A stretch of 64,000 bases of DNA, taken from Paenibacillus sanguinis 2301083 = DSM 16941. Its GTDB lineage: Bacteria; Bacillota; Bacilli; Paenibacillales; Paenibacillaceae. Numbering within the stretch: the stretch's first letter is position 1; the number at the start of each line of letters is the position of its first letter. The DNA lies in contig NZ_KB895377.1 in NCBI RefSeq assembly GCF_000374825.1, forward strand, positions 434,001 through 498,000. The letters are read 5' to 3'. The notes beneath the pieces were generated by a model. That model saw only the letters and a program-made list of their open reading frames with translations, was not told the origin of the DNA and did no database searches. This document shows, in pieces, positions 16,992 through 24,450 of the stretch. A program made the translations under genes and the position numbers.

Positions 16992-17026
16992 AATTGGGGC
17001 AAATTTGATACAGAAAGGTTGATTAG

Positions 17027-17698
17027 ATGATGAGTAATTACACAGACCCGAACTTTAAAAAATGCGCGATCATTACTATCGATACTCAGAACGATTTTTG
17101 TTTACCAGGAGCTGTTGCAGAAATTGCAGGCACAGTTAATGTACTGCCACACATGAAGCGAGTATTGGATGTATGTAGGAGTAGAAATATTCCTATTATG
17201 CATGTAATTCGATTATATAAGAAAGATGGCTCGAATGTTGACATTTGCCGTCGAGAATTAATTGAGAAAGGTGTGCCAATTGTAACACCAGGATCTATGG
17301 GAGCAGATTTAGTTGAAATGATTAGCCCACAAAATTCAGTTCAGATAGACGACGAAGGGCTGCTCCAAGGAAGAATTCAATTAATCGCAAATAATGAATG
17401 GGTAATGTATAAGCCAAGATGGGGGGCATTTTATCAAACCGATTTAGAAGTATTTTTAAAAGAGAAGAATATAGATACGCTAATCTTTCTCGGGTGCAAT
17501 TTTCCGAATTGTCCAAGAACGAGTATATATCAAGCAAGTGAAAGGGACTTTAAGGTGGTCATGGTCGAGGATGCTATATCAGGTGTTTATGATAAGGGTA
17601 TTCATGAAATGATTAATATAGGAGTTAAAGTAACAAAAACAGAGGAACTTATTAGACAATTTGCAAGCGCATACGAAGAAGGCCCCAACAGCATATAA
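17027..17698 (+). CDS. Isochorismatase-family cysteine hydrolase
   Basis: The 223-residue protein has the isochorismatase fold: the catalytic Asp in IITIDTQNDFCLPG, the Lys in MYKPRWGAF and a Cys-containing nucleophile loop GCNFPNCPRTSIYQASERD. It resembles ureidoacrylate/nicotinamidase-like cassette-borne hydrolases; the substrate is unknown. The stop codon TAA at 17696 is supplied by the R'' box of site 6. The flanking junctions (GTTATATGC at 16983 and GCATATAAC at 17691) are complementary, so this is an intact cassette. Confidence 0.88.
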   Translation: MMSNYTDPNFKKCAIITIDTQNDFCLPGAVAEIAGTVNVLPHMKRVLDVCRSRNIPIMHVIRLYKKDGSNVDICRRELIEKGVPIVTPGSMGADLVEMISPQNSVQIDDEGLLQGRIQLIANNEWVMYKPRWGAFYQTDLEVFLKEKNIDTLIFLGCNFPNCPRTSIYQASERDFKVVMVEDAISGVYDKGIHEMINIGVKVTKTEELIRQFASAYEEGPNSI

Positions 17699-17793
17699 CA
17701 ACGTTATTCACGCATCGGGCCATTCGGCCCTCGATCCGGCAGAAGTTTGAAGTGATTCGGTGGGGCGTCGTGAATACAAGAACGTTATAGGAA
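17691..17793 (+). repeat. attC-like site 6 (complete)
   Basis: R'' GCATATAAC (17691-17699), L'' TTATTCACG, L' CGTGAATAC, R' GTTATAGGA (17784-17792). The middle has GGGCCATTCGGCCC. It overlaps the end of the isochorismatase-like gene. Confidence 0.85.
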
Positions 17794-17834
17794 ATTACCT
17801 GAAATCCATGACTAATAAAAAGAGGGAACATACT

Positions 17835-18225
17835 ATGGGAGCATGGACACCTATTAACTCTAATAATAATGAAAAAGATAAACTTGTAATTGAACCTGGC
17901 AATAAAATTAGGAATGACTAAAACTGAGGTAGATGAAGTCATTCAATACTACAAGAAGGAGTATGAAGAAGGGACGAACTACTTCAATATTTTTGAGAAT
18001 GCTTTTAACGTCGAATATGACGATAGCGGAAAAGTGAAATTTATTCAAAGCTTAAATCGTAGTTCTCAACATGAAACAGACGGAGAAACTCAATATATTT
18101 TTGCAAATATCGGGCTGAGCTTATGGCGTCCTTCAGTGTTTACCGAAGAAACTATGAAAGAAGACTGGTTTAAGGAAATGAGTAAAGAAAATCAGGAACA
18201 AGAAATGCGGTATTTCTTCTTTTAG
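17835..18225 (+). pseudogene. Frameshifted hypothetical cassette gene
   Basis: ATG 17835 (AGAGGGA upstream) begins GAWTPINSNNNEKDKLVIEP and stops at 17919. The next frame gives the expected continuation KLGMTKTEVDEVIQYYKKEY and runs to 18225. The break lies in the A-rich stretch near 17900-17910. The restored protein would be about 130 residues. The LGMTK.EV pattern is common in small immunity-like or DUF proteins of Bacilli; no firm family. Confidence 0.6.
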
Positions 18226-18358
18226 AATCAATTTACTGAACAAATTGCGAAAACCAATTTCAATAATTGTGATTGAGCCAGTAATCTCTAAAGATTTACA
18301 TGATCGATTAATAGACAAATCTATAAGACTAGAAGTAAATTCAGAGAAGGCTTGCATA

Positions 18359-18508
18359 TCACCTAACACAGTATTTACGCTGCAAGGCTATCGCCCTTTG
18401 GTTACCAGATGTATAATCATAGAAGAAGCTCAGACAACAAACGCCCCAGCCTAAGATAAGAGCTATCTAAGGCTGGGGCGTTTCGTGAATATGGGAACGT
18501 AATACGCA
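18359..18508 (+). repeat. attC-like site 7 (complete, altered core)
   Basis: R'' TCACCTAAC (18359-18367), L'' GTATTTACG, L' CGTGAATAT, R' position GTAATACGC (18499-18507), where the usual GTT has become GTA. It has a perfect copy of the type-A hairpin, GCCCCAGCCTAAGATA with TATCTAAGGCTGGGGC. Confidence 0.8.
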
Positions 18509-18551
18509 ATCAGGTATATAGATAAACTAGTAATTTAAGGAGGAGAATTTT

Positions 18552-18947
18552 TTGAATCGAGATGAAGCTGTTGAAAAGATTAACCTCTACTTTGAAGCAT
18601 GGGTTGAGAAGAACTTCAAAAAATTTGAAAAATTGGTTCATGAAAATGCAATTGTCAGAGAATGCAATGGTGGAGTAATAGAGGGGAGAGACGAATTGCA
18701 TCGGTGGTTTAAAGAATGGAATCAAGGTAGTAACAGGGTCATCTATTGGAAAATCAACTTTATTGGGTATGACAATGAACTGATTTCTGCATTTGTGGAG
18801 TGGGAATTCAAGTGTATTTATGCGGGGATAGAATATGAATGGTGTGGCTCTAGCATAGTGAATTTCAAAGATTCATTAATTATAGAAATAAATGAATACG
18901 AAATGAAATATGAGAAATTCTATCCTTATAGATGTATGGAAAGTTGA
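18552..18947 (+). CDS. SnoaL-like (NTF2 superfamily) protein
   Basis: The 131-residue protein starts at TTG 18552 behind AAGGAGGAG. It has the cone-shaped NTF2/SnoaL pattern: an N-terminal helix (RDEAVEKINLYFEAWVEKNF), GGVIEGRDELHRWFKEWNQG and a strand series ending in SSIVNFKDSLIIEINEYEMK. Such proteins are small ligand-binding or isomerase-like folds; the ligand is unknown. Its cassette is bounded by site 7 and by the half site at 18954, which carry the same GTAATACGCAAT core. Confidence 0.75.
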   Translation: MNRDEAVEKINLYFEAWVEKNFKKFEKLVHENAIVRECNGGVIEGRDELHRWFKEWNQGSNRVIYWKINFIGYDNELISAFVEWEFKCIYAGIEYEWCGSSIVNFKDSLIIEINEYEMKYEKFYPYRCMES

Positions 18948-18953
18948 AGCAAG

Positions 18954-18978
18954 ATATATGGGAACGTAATACGCAATA
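18954..18978 (+). repeat. attC-like site 8 (right half only)
   Basis: ATATGGGAACGTAATACGCA matches the right end of site 7 exactly; the left half and middle are missing. Confidence 0.65.
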
Positions 18979-19007
18979 AAGAAGCACATCCAATCAAAGG
19001 AAATAAG

Positions 19008-19400
19008 GTGGACACTATTAAGATTGAATTAAGAGCATTGTCTGAAAATGATGACATTGAGATCTATGAAATGATAAGAGAAATTGGTCTTGGTGAGAAT
19101 GGATTTACTACCAATTTACCAGAAGGGTATGTATTTCAAACGATATATTGGATGTTTGTTGATGATAGGCCGGTGGCTTATGGAAAGCTGAAACATCAAT
19201 TAAATGAAAGATTGAAAGAATATGGAGGTCATATTGGGTACATAGTGAGACCAACTGAAAGAGGAAAAGGATACGGAAAGGCTTTCTTATCTGAGCTAAT
19301 GAATGTAGCAAGAAATATTGGGCTAGATGAATTGTTAATTACATGTGATGAAACCAATGTTAGATCAAGAAAAGTAATAGAAAGTAAGGCTCTATCTTAA
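19008..19400 (+). CDS. GNAT acetyltransferase, C-terminally truncated
   Basis: The 130-residue product starts at GTG 19008 (AAAGG upstream). It has the GNAT acetyl-CoA loop IVRPTERGKGYGKAFLSELM and the following beta-5 region ELLITCDETNVRSRKVIE. Relatives continue with a further 35-45 residues (EKNGG...), but here the frame ends KALS. It is therefore likely a truncated, possibly inactive copy. No cassette site follows it directly. Confidence 0.75.
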   Translation: MDTIKIELRALSENDDIEIYEMIREIGLGENGFTTNLPEGYVFQTIYWMFVDDRPVAYGKLKHQLNERLKEYGGHIGYIVRPTERGKGYGKAFLSELMNVARNIGLDELLITCDETNVRSRKVIESKALS

Positions 19401-19508
19401 AATTAGTGGTTGACGCCTAGCCTCCAATGCAGCGGAGGGTCAAAATCATTATATTAATGTAGGTAGTAAATCTTCGTATTTGTTCTAAATCATTTTAGGA
19501 GTGTAGCC

Positions 19509-19691
19509 ATGGGATCCCCAATCAGAATTATGTTGACTGGTATTGCTTTGATAATTCTCGGTGTGTTCTTTCTCATTGATACGGAGAATGACTTGAATGA
19601 ATATGCATATATTTTTGAAGTTATTGGGATTTTGTTAGTGTTATTCGGACAGTTCAAAGAAGGGATTATGAGGCTAATTGATAGGAATTAA
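19509..19691 (+). CDS. Small two-helix membrane protein
   Basis: The 60-residue protein has two hydrophobic segments (IMLTGIALIILGVFFLI and IFEVIGILLVLFGQF) linked by an acidic turn, and a basic tail. TAGGAG lies before ATG 19509. It resembles many short membrane proteins of Bacilli with no assigned role. It shares a region with the truncated GNAT gene, and the site that would separate them is absent. Confidence 0.6.
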   Translation: MGSPIRIMLTGIALIILGVFFLIDTENDLNEYAYIFEVIGILLVLFGQFKEGIMRLIDRN

Positions 19692-19781
19692 TTTAGATAG
19701 ATGCGATTTACCTTGCACATTGTCCTGTTTAGAAGTTTTGCATTGATGGTACCTGAGGATTAAAAACATATAGTTTTTGAT

Positions 19782-19811
19782 CTGTTACTTCGATGAAGTA
19801 GTGGGATTTTT
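19782..19811 (+). terminator. Terminator-like hairpin
   Basis: CTGTTACTTC pairs (with wobbles) with GAAGTAGTGG around a three-base loop and is followed by TTTTTT. Confidence 0.5.
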
Positions 19812-19892
19812 TGATTGAATGTATGGAAATAGGTGGTTCCATGTCAAAGATCAAATTGTCGCCACCGCTAATTGTGTTTCTCATTTATCATC

Positions 19893-19988
19893 CCGCAGAC
19901 CACCCTGCACTGGCTAAGTCCGTCGGACCCGGGGCTAACGCTCGTTAAGCCAGTGAGGGTTCGTAAATACACGAACATTATACGAAAC
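19893..19988 (+). repeat. attC-like site 9 (left end lost, type B)
   Basis: CACTGGCTAAG...TTAAGCCAGTGAGGG is the same hairpin as in site 1 but with a paired change (CCGG to CTGG and CCAG). L' CGTAAATAC and a degenerate core ATTATACGA (19977) follow. No R''/L'' is seen. Confidence 0.7.
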
Positions 19989-20027
19989 TACTGAAGATAT
20001 TATTTTAAATCCATAGAAGGAGATACT

Positions 20028-20326
20028 ATGAAACTTGATCGGATAAATCATCTATGTTTTTCAGTTTCCAATCTTAACCAATCGATTATATTTTATGGCA
20101 AGTCTTCGAGGCCAAATTGCTAGTGGTAGGTCGAAAGCTTGCTTATTTTGATTTGAATGGCTTATGGATAGCCCTAAACGAAGAAGAGAATATACCTAGA
20201 AATGAAATTAAAGAATCATATACTCATATCGCTTTCTCTATTGCAGAATTTGAATTGCATACAGGACAACTCGAAGATCGATTGGAATACTATAGAAAGA
20301 CTAAAACACATATGAAATTCTATTAG
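20028..20326 (+). pseudogene. fosB: Decayed fosB (fosfomycin thiol-transferase) cassette
   Basis: ATG 20028 behind AGAAGGAGA begins [20 protein letters not shown], the FosB/VOC N-terminus with its metal His. The frame breaks near 20098. The continuing frame reads [31 protein letters not shown] and SYTHIAFSI, then jumps to [20 protein letters not shown]. About 45-50 residues normally between THIAFS and KFEFHTG are missing. With a frameshift and an internal deletion it cannot confer resistance. The metal Glu in EFELHTG remains. Confidence 0.85.
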
Positions 20327-20340
20327 TAAGTACGTTCAAC

Positions 20341-20478
20341 CACTTATTTTTTGGAGCCGTAAACTTATATGCATTTACTTCAACAGACCCTTCTGCTTTA
20401 TCAAAAAATTCAGAGGCCGTAGGTGAATTTAATGATAAATTGACTTCGTATGACGTCGTGAATACAGGAACGTTATAG
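20341..20478 (+). pseudogene. 3' fragment of an unknown cassette gene
   Basis: A frame without a start reads FNHLFFGAVNLYAFTSTDPS and runs into the half site at 20450, stopping at 20476. It may be the tail of a lost cassette gene. No family is recognised. Confidence 0.3.
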
Positions 20479-20482
20479 GAAA
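20450..20482 (+). repeat. attC-like site 10 (right half only)
   Basis: CGTCGTGAATACAGGAAC followed by GTTATAGGAAA (core at 20472) matches the right arm of site 6. Confidence 0.7.
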
Positions 20483-20538
20483 TCAGCGTAAAGCAGTAAA
20501 ACAGAAAAGTCCAATAAATAAATTTTAATAAAGGACGG

Positions 20539-21240
20539 ATGATTTTGGACGTGAACCAAAGAAAGCATTGGAATGAAAATCATAAGAAACTAACCAATAT
20601 TATTCTAAAATCAAGTGAACATCAGAATTCAATAGAACTTTTCTTGAGTCAACATAGTCTGTTACATTCATCAGAAATGAGCAATTCACCCGTTGCTACT
20701 CTTGAAGATGATTTATTAAAGGATTTATTGGAGGAATCCTGCCGTAAGTATCCTGTCACAGTACCTGATACACGGAACTCTATTGTATGGCATATGTGGC
20801 ATGTTACCCGTATTGAAGATATGACGATGAATATTCTCGTAGCTGAAGGTAATCAAGTATTACACACCGATCATTGGGCTGAGAAACTTAAAGTAGATTA
20901 TCAGCATTCGGGAAACGAAATGACAGAAATTGAAATTGCTGATCTAAGTGAGAATATTGATGTACATGCGTTATTGGAATATCGCATCCAAGTAGGACGA
21001 AAAACTCGAGAAATTGTATCTCATTTGTTGCCAGGTGAATTTAGGAACAAAGTAGATGCAAGAAGAATTAATATTCTTAAGGAGCAAAATGCGGTAAAGA
21101 AGGAAGCCTCTTGGTTGCTTGAATATTGGGGAAACAAGACGATAGCTGGATTAATACTAATGCCTGCGACAAGGCATATATTTCTGCATTTGAATAAATC
21201 GATCCGAATCAAACAAAGAATTCAAAAAAATAAGGGTTAA
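20539..21240 (+). CDS. DinB-like (DUF664) protein
   Basis: The 233-residue helical protein has the DinB superfamily signature TRNSIVWHMWHVTRIEDMTM. The WH.WH histidines and later EWRI-type positions would form a metal site. A second helix bundle includes LLPGEFRNKVDARRINILKE. DinB-like proteins are thiol-dependent transferases in some lineages; the substrate here is unknown. ATG 20539 or TTG 20545 could be the start. Its stop directly abuts the truncated site 11. Confidence 0.75.
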   Translation: MILDVNQRKHWNENHKKLTNIILKSSEHQNSIELFLSQHSLLHSSEMSNSPVATLEDDLLKDLLEESCRKYPVTVPDTRNSIVWHMWHVTRIEDMTMNILVAEGNQVLHTDHWAEKLKVDYQHSGNEMTEIEIADLSENIDVHALLEYRIQVGRKTREIVSHLLPGEFRNKVDARRINILKEQNAVKKEASWLLEYWGNKTIAGLILMPATRHIFLHLNKSIRIKQRIQKNKG

Positions 21241-21324
21241 GAAGCTCAGACAACAAACGGCCCAGCTTAAGATAAGAGTTGTCTAAGGCTGGGGCGTTTC
21301 ATGAACACATGAACGTTAACTAAA
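21241..21324 (+). repeat. attC-like site 11 (left arm lost, type A)
   Basis: It begins GAAGCTCAGACAACAAACG directly after the preceding gene's stop and keeps the type-A stem (GCCCAGCTTAAGATA / TGTCTAAGGCTGGGGC), L' CATGAACAC and core GTTAACTAA (21315). Confidence 0.75.
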
Positions 21325-21346
21325 ATAACTAAAAGGATGAAAAACT

Positions 21347-22000
21347 ATGAACATTAAACAGATTAGTAATAAACACGTTTTATTTTGCAGTAATCAATTT
21401 TTTGATTTGAATATCCATTTAATCTTGGGGGCTAAGAATACTTATTTAATTGATACTGGTTTAGGTTCTGATTTTGTGCAGCCTGTTGTCGATTACATAA
21501 AGCAAGTCGCTAAACCCTTAATTATTATTAATACTCACTATCATTGGGATCATGTTTTTGGAAACAATAGATTTAAAGATTGCTTAATCATTTCTCATCA
21601 ACTTTGTAGAGATATTATTGATAAAGAATGGGACATGATGGTTAATAAACATTCAAAATCCAGTATGGGAGAGGTAAAAAAATGCCTCCCTAATTTGGTA
21701 TTTGAAAATGAGCTATTTTTTCCAGAAGATAAAATAAGATTAATTTATACACCAGGACATACAATTGACTCTATAAGTGTCCTGGATGAAGAAGAAAAAG
21801 TAATTAATGTTGGAGATAATATTGGAGATAAGATGGAGGAGATTATTCCGGTTCTGTTCTGTGACAAAAAACACTTTAGAAAAACTATAAATCTATATAA
21901 AAAATTAGATATGGAAACATGGATATCAGGCCATAATACTGTATTAAAAAAGGATGTAATTGAAAGAATAGAAAAACAATTAGAATTATTAGTAGAGTGA
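21347..22000 (+). CDS. MBL-fold metallo-hydrolase
   Basis: The 217-residue protein has the metallo-beta-lactamase fold motifs: NTHYHWDHVFGN (HxHxDH), a later His in IYTPGHTIDSISVL, Asp in INVGDNIGD and WISGHNTVL. It binds two metals in this superfamily; closest in look to glyoxalase-II-like enzymes rather than classical beta-lactamases. The substrate is unknown. AAAAGGATG lies before ATG 21347. It is bounded by the half sites 11 and 12. Confidence 0.88.
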   Translation: MNIKQISNKHVLFCSNQFFDLNIHLILGAKNTYLIDTGLGSDFVQPVVDYIKQVAKPLIIINTHYHWDHVFGNNRFKDCLIISHQLCRDIIDKEWDMMVNKHSKSSMGEVKKCLPNLVFENELFFPEDKIRLIYTPGHTIDSISVLDEEEKVINVGDNIGDKMEEIIPVLFCDKKHFRKTINLYKKLDMETWISGHNTVLKKDVIERIEKQLELLVE

Positions 22001-22010
22001 TTGGAGAAGT

Positions 22011-22040
22011 CAGTTACAAATACAAGAACATTATCGAAAA
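22011..22040 (+). repeat. attC-like site 12 (right end only, degenerate)
   Basis: AAATACAAGAAC followed by ATTATCGAAAA, where the core GTT has become ATT. No left arm remains. Confidence 0.5.
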
Positions 22041-22070
22041 TTTGAGTAATTGCAAATAAGGAGAACAAAG

Positions 22071-22889
22071 ATGAATAACATTAAAGAGACCCTTCAACAA
22101 ATAAGAGATAATAATTACATAATTCCAAATGAAATTAGCATTGAGGAATTAATCATAGAAATGATGAACCATATTGGGGCAATAGATAGCGAACTGAGGG
22201 ATAACCTTATTTATAATACATTTAATCATTGGATTGTTAATAAGAAAATGAGTGCTGGGTTAGTCAAACGAATACTTTATACGGCTCTAGACGATGAACA
22301 TTTGTTTTATGGTTTGGACGAAGGTCATAACGATAAAGTCTTCACACGAACTTTTTCCATTCTACTGGTGCCCTTAGCATTAGAATATAATGAGTCCGTT
22401 CTTTTTTTATCAAAGCAAGATTTTGAGTACATATACTCCAGGGTTTATGGCTATTTTACCCTTGAGCAGGATCTAAGAGGATACATAGAAGGTAAGGGAT
22501 GGGCGCATGCAGTTGCACATACGGCCGATGCATTAGAATCCCTAGTTGCCTCTTCTTATTGTTCCGTGGATCATTGTATTGAGGTTTTGGACTTGATTAA
22601 AAAGAAGTTCTGTAATTATTCATATGCTTTTATTAACAGTGAGGATGACAGAATTGCAGAAGTAATAGTTCGGATTATAAGACGTGATATTCTAAGGAAG
22701 GGATTTATGTCCGACTGGATTGAACAACTCAGTGTTGTTGAATATATCGGCAGCTATCCTGAAGATGAAATATTACGAACTAACGCAAAAAATTTATTAA
22801 GAAGCATCTACTTTAAACTAATCATCCATGATGCAAATTTATATAAGGATGTTACAACTACAATTATCAGGGTGATGAAACACCTGTAA
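22071..22889 (+). CDS. DUF2785 family protein
   Basis: The 272-residue helical protein contains RGYIEGKGWAHAVAHTADAL, the diagnostic DUF2785 segment. Helix-rich flanks (HLFYGLDEGHNDKVFTRTFS) match the family. The function is unknown; family members are common in Bacilli and often lie in variable regions. ATG 22071 is preceded by AAGGAGAAC; the GTG/ATG-like codon further upstream lies in the degenerate site 12. Confidence 0.88.
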   Translation: MNNIKETLQQIRDNNYIIPNEISIEELIIEMMNHIGAIDSELRDNLIYNTFNHWIVNKKMSAGLVKRILYTALDDEHLFYGLDEGHNDKVFTRTFSILLVPLALEYNESVLFLSKQDFEYIYSRVYGYFTLEQDLRGYIEGKGWAHAVAHTADALESLVASSYCSVDHCIEVLDLIKKKFCNYSYAFINSEDDRIAEVIVRIIRRDILRKGFMSDWIEQLSVVEYIGSYPEDEILRTNAKNLLRSIYFKLIIHDANLYKDVTTTIIRVMKHL

Positions 22890-22918
22890 GATAGATATAG
22901 TCTCCCCAGGAATCTTTT

Positions 22919-23032
22919 TATGACTTGCTAGTTAAAAGCAATGTATTGACAAGAACGCAAGCGGAGCAAGATTATTCTCAAAAACTAAAATATCTGAGAG
23001 AAAATGATACGTTTTTTAAGATAACAAATTAA
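22919..23032 (+). pseudogene. C-terminal fragment of an unknown gene
   Basis: A frame without a start reads YDLLVKSNVLTRTQAEQDYS and ends LRENDTFFKITN at 23030. It lies just after the DUF2785 gene and before a terminator and site 13, so it looks like the tail of a lost cassette gene. I cannot name the family. Confidence 0.4.
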
Positions 23033-23060
23033 GAGAATTTATTTCGTGAAGACCGAATGT

Positions 23061-23089
23061 CTGTTGCTTTAAAAGCAGCAGGCTTTTTT
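23061..23089 (+). terminator. Rho-independent terminator inside the array
   Basis: CTGTTGCTTT and AAAGCAGCAG form a stem (one G-T pair) followed by GC and TTTTTT. Confidence 0.85.
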
Positions 23090-23131
23090 ATTTTCGTAGC
23101 GGCATGTCCAAGTATTTGTGAAACGATGGCC

Positions 23132-23284
23132 TAGTATAACACGGTATTCGCACATCAAGGCTATCGCCCCTTGGTTGATCAGATGTATAATCATGGAAGA
23201 ACACATAGACAACAAACGCCTCAGCCTAAGATAAGGGCGATCTATGGCTGGGACGTTTCGTGAGTACAAAGACGTTATCGGAAA
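23132..23284 (+). repeat. attC-like site 13 (complete)
   Basis: R'' TAGTATAAC (23132-23140), L'' GTATTCGCAC, the type-A hairpin (CGCCTCAGCCTAAGATA / CGATCTATGGCTGGGACG), L' CGTGAGTAC and R' GTTATCGGA (23274-23282). Confidence 0.8.
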
Positions 23285-23314
23285 TCAACCTAACATATTA
23301 CGTGGAGGGACTCA

Positions 23315-23791
23315 GTGAAGAAAAAAGGAAAAGTAGCATTAAGCTGCATTATCATTGTTGCGACTATATATCTAATCTATGATTTTTATCGCCCCAAGCA
23401 CATTGAAGTAAACCTTAATAGCACCATTTACTCGATAGATTCTAAGTTAGAAAGGCAAACGGCTATTTCAATAATTGGAGAACATCACAAAAAACTCTTT
23501 GGCAATGACATCTTGATAGGTAAGATGATCGTAGATAAGGATTTAACATATGAAATAAAACTTAAGAGAGAAGACAATAGGTATTTTGAGATACTGACCA
23601 AGAAAAATAATGAGTTTCATGTAATAAATACGATTGGCTCAATTATAACATCAACTGATTTTGACCGAGTATGGCTTCAATTGGACGATATAAATGAGAA
23701 ATATAACCTTGTTGAGGGGTATGTGTCAGGGCCTGCCAAAAATATAGAAGAAGCAAATGATATTGCAAGAAGTATCATTGAAGGATATTAG
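23315..23791 (+). CDS. Membrane-anchored hypothetical protein
   Basis: The 158-residue protein starts at GTG 23315 behind GTGGAGGGA. It has a single N-terminal transmembrane segment (VALSCIIIVATIYLIYDFY) followed by an extracytoplasmic domain ending AKNIEEANDIARSIIEGY. No catalytic motif or family is recognised. It fills the cassette after site 13, and the right half site 14 begins at its stop codon. Confidence 0.7.
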   Translation: MKKKGKVALSCIIIVATIYLIYDFYRPKHIEVNLNSTIYSIDSKLERQTAISIIGEHHKKLFGNDILIGKMIVDKDLTYEIKLKREDNRYFEILTKKNNEFHVINTIGSIITSTDFDRVWLQLDDINEKYNLVEGYVSGPAKNIEEANDIARSIIEGY

Positions 23792-23816
23792 TACCGTGAA
23801 TAGAACGTTATGAAAT
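23790..23816 (+). repeat. attC-like site 14 (right end only)
   Basis: TACCGTGAATAGAAC followed by core GTTATGAAA (23807). The left arm and middle are absent. Confidence 0.55.
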
Positions 23817-23856
23817 CACAGTAAACTGTCCATAAAAGCGACACGAGGAGGTCTGT

Positions 23857-24417
23857 ATGAAAACAATTATTTATATGGTTAGGCATGCTGAATCACCATA
23901 TGATGAAGGAAATGACAGAACAAGAGGTCTTACCGCAAAGGGGAAGGTAGATGCAGAAAGGATATCGAAGTTACTTATTGGTGAAGGAATAGACATAATA
24001 ATTTCAAGTCCATATTCAAGAGCGATATTAAGTATTGAGGGATTGGCTCAGCAACTAAACTTGGAGATAAAAACAATTGAAGATCTGAGAGAACGCCATT
24101 TTTCTCCAGATAATAATATTGATTTAATGGATAATATTAGAAATAACTTCTACAACCCTGAATATACCTTGCCAGGTGGGGAATCTAACATAGATTGCCA
24201 GAAAAGGTCCATTGCAGTATTGAAAACTATACTTAAAGAACACAAAGGGAAGAAAGTAGCTATTGGAACACACGGCCTTGTAATGACTTTGATGATGAAC
24301 TATTTTGATTCAGATTATGGTTTGGATTTCCTAAATCAATTAAAGAAACCGGATATCTATAAAATGCAATTTGAGGACTTAAAACTAGTAGAAGTAACAA
24401 GAATGTGGGATGAATAG
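23857..24417 (+). CDS. Histidine phosphatase family protein
   Basis: The 186-residue protein has the phosphoglycerate-mutase-like catalytic motif YMVRHAESPYDEG near the N-terminus. SSPYSRAILSIEGLA, the second-half catalytic His in IGTHGLVMTLMM and the acid in ERHF complete the set. Substrates in this family range from sugar phosphates to nucleotides; none can be chosen. ACGAGGAGG lies upstream of ATG 23857. It is the last cassette of the main array. Confidence 0.88.
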   Translation: MKTIIYMVRHAESPYDEGNDRTRGLTAKGKVDAERISKLLIGEGIDIIISSPYSRAILSIEGLAQQLNLEIKTIEDLRERHFSPDNNIDLMDNIRNNFYNPEYTLPGGESNIDCQKRSIAVLKTILKEHKGKKVAIGTHGLVMTLMMNYFDSDYGLDFLNQLKKPDIYKMQFEDLKLVEVTRMWDE

Positions 24418-24450
24418 TTTTGTGCAGGTTTATTGAAAAAAGACTGTGAC

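Noticed and set aside
18245-18454. Open frame before and through attC-like site 7
   Set aside because: It has no ribosome binding site and continues through the conserved site structure; probably a chance frame or a gene tail.
21347-22000. Metallo-beta-lactamase resistance gene
   Set aside because: The MBL motif is generic; the length and lack of a signal peptide fit a cytoplasmic hydrolase better.
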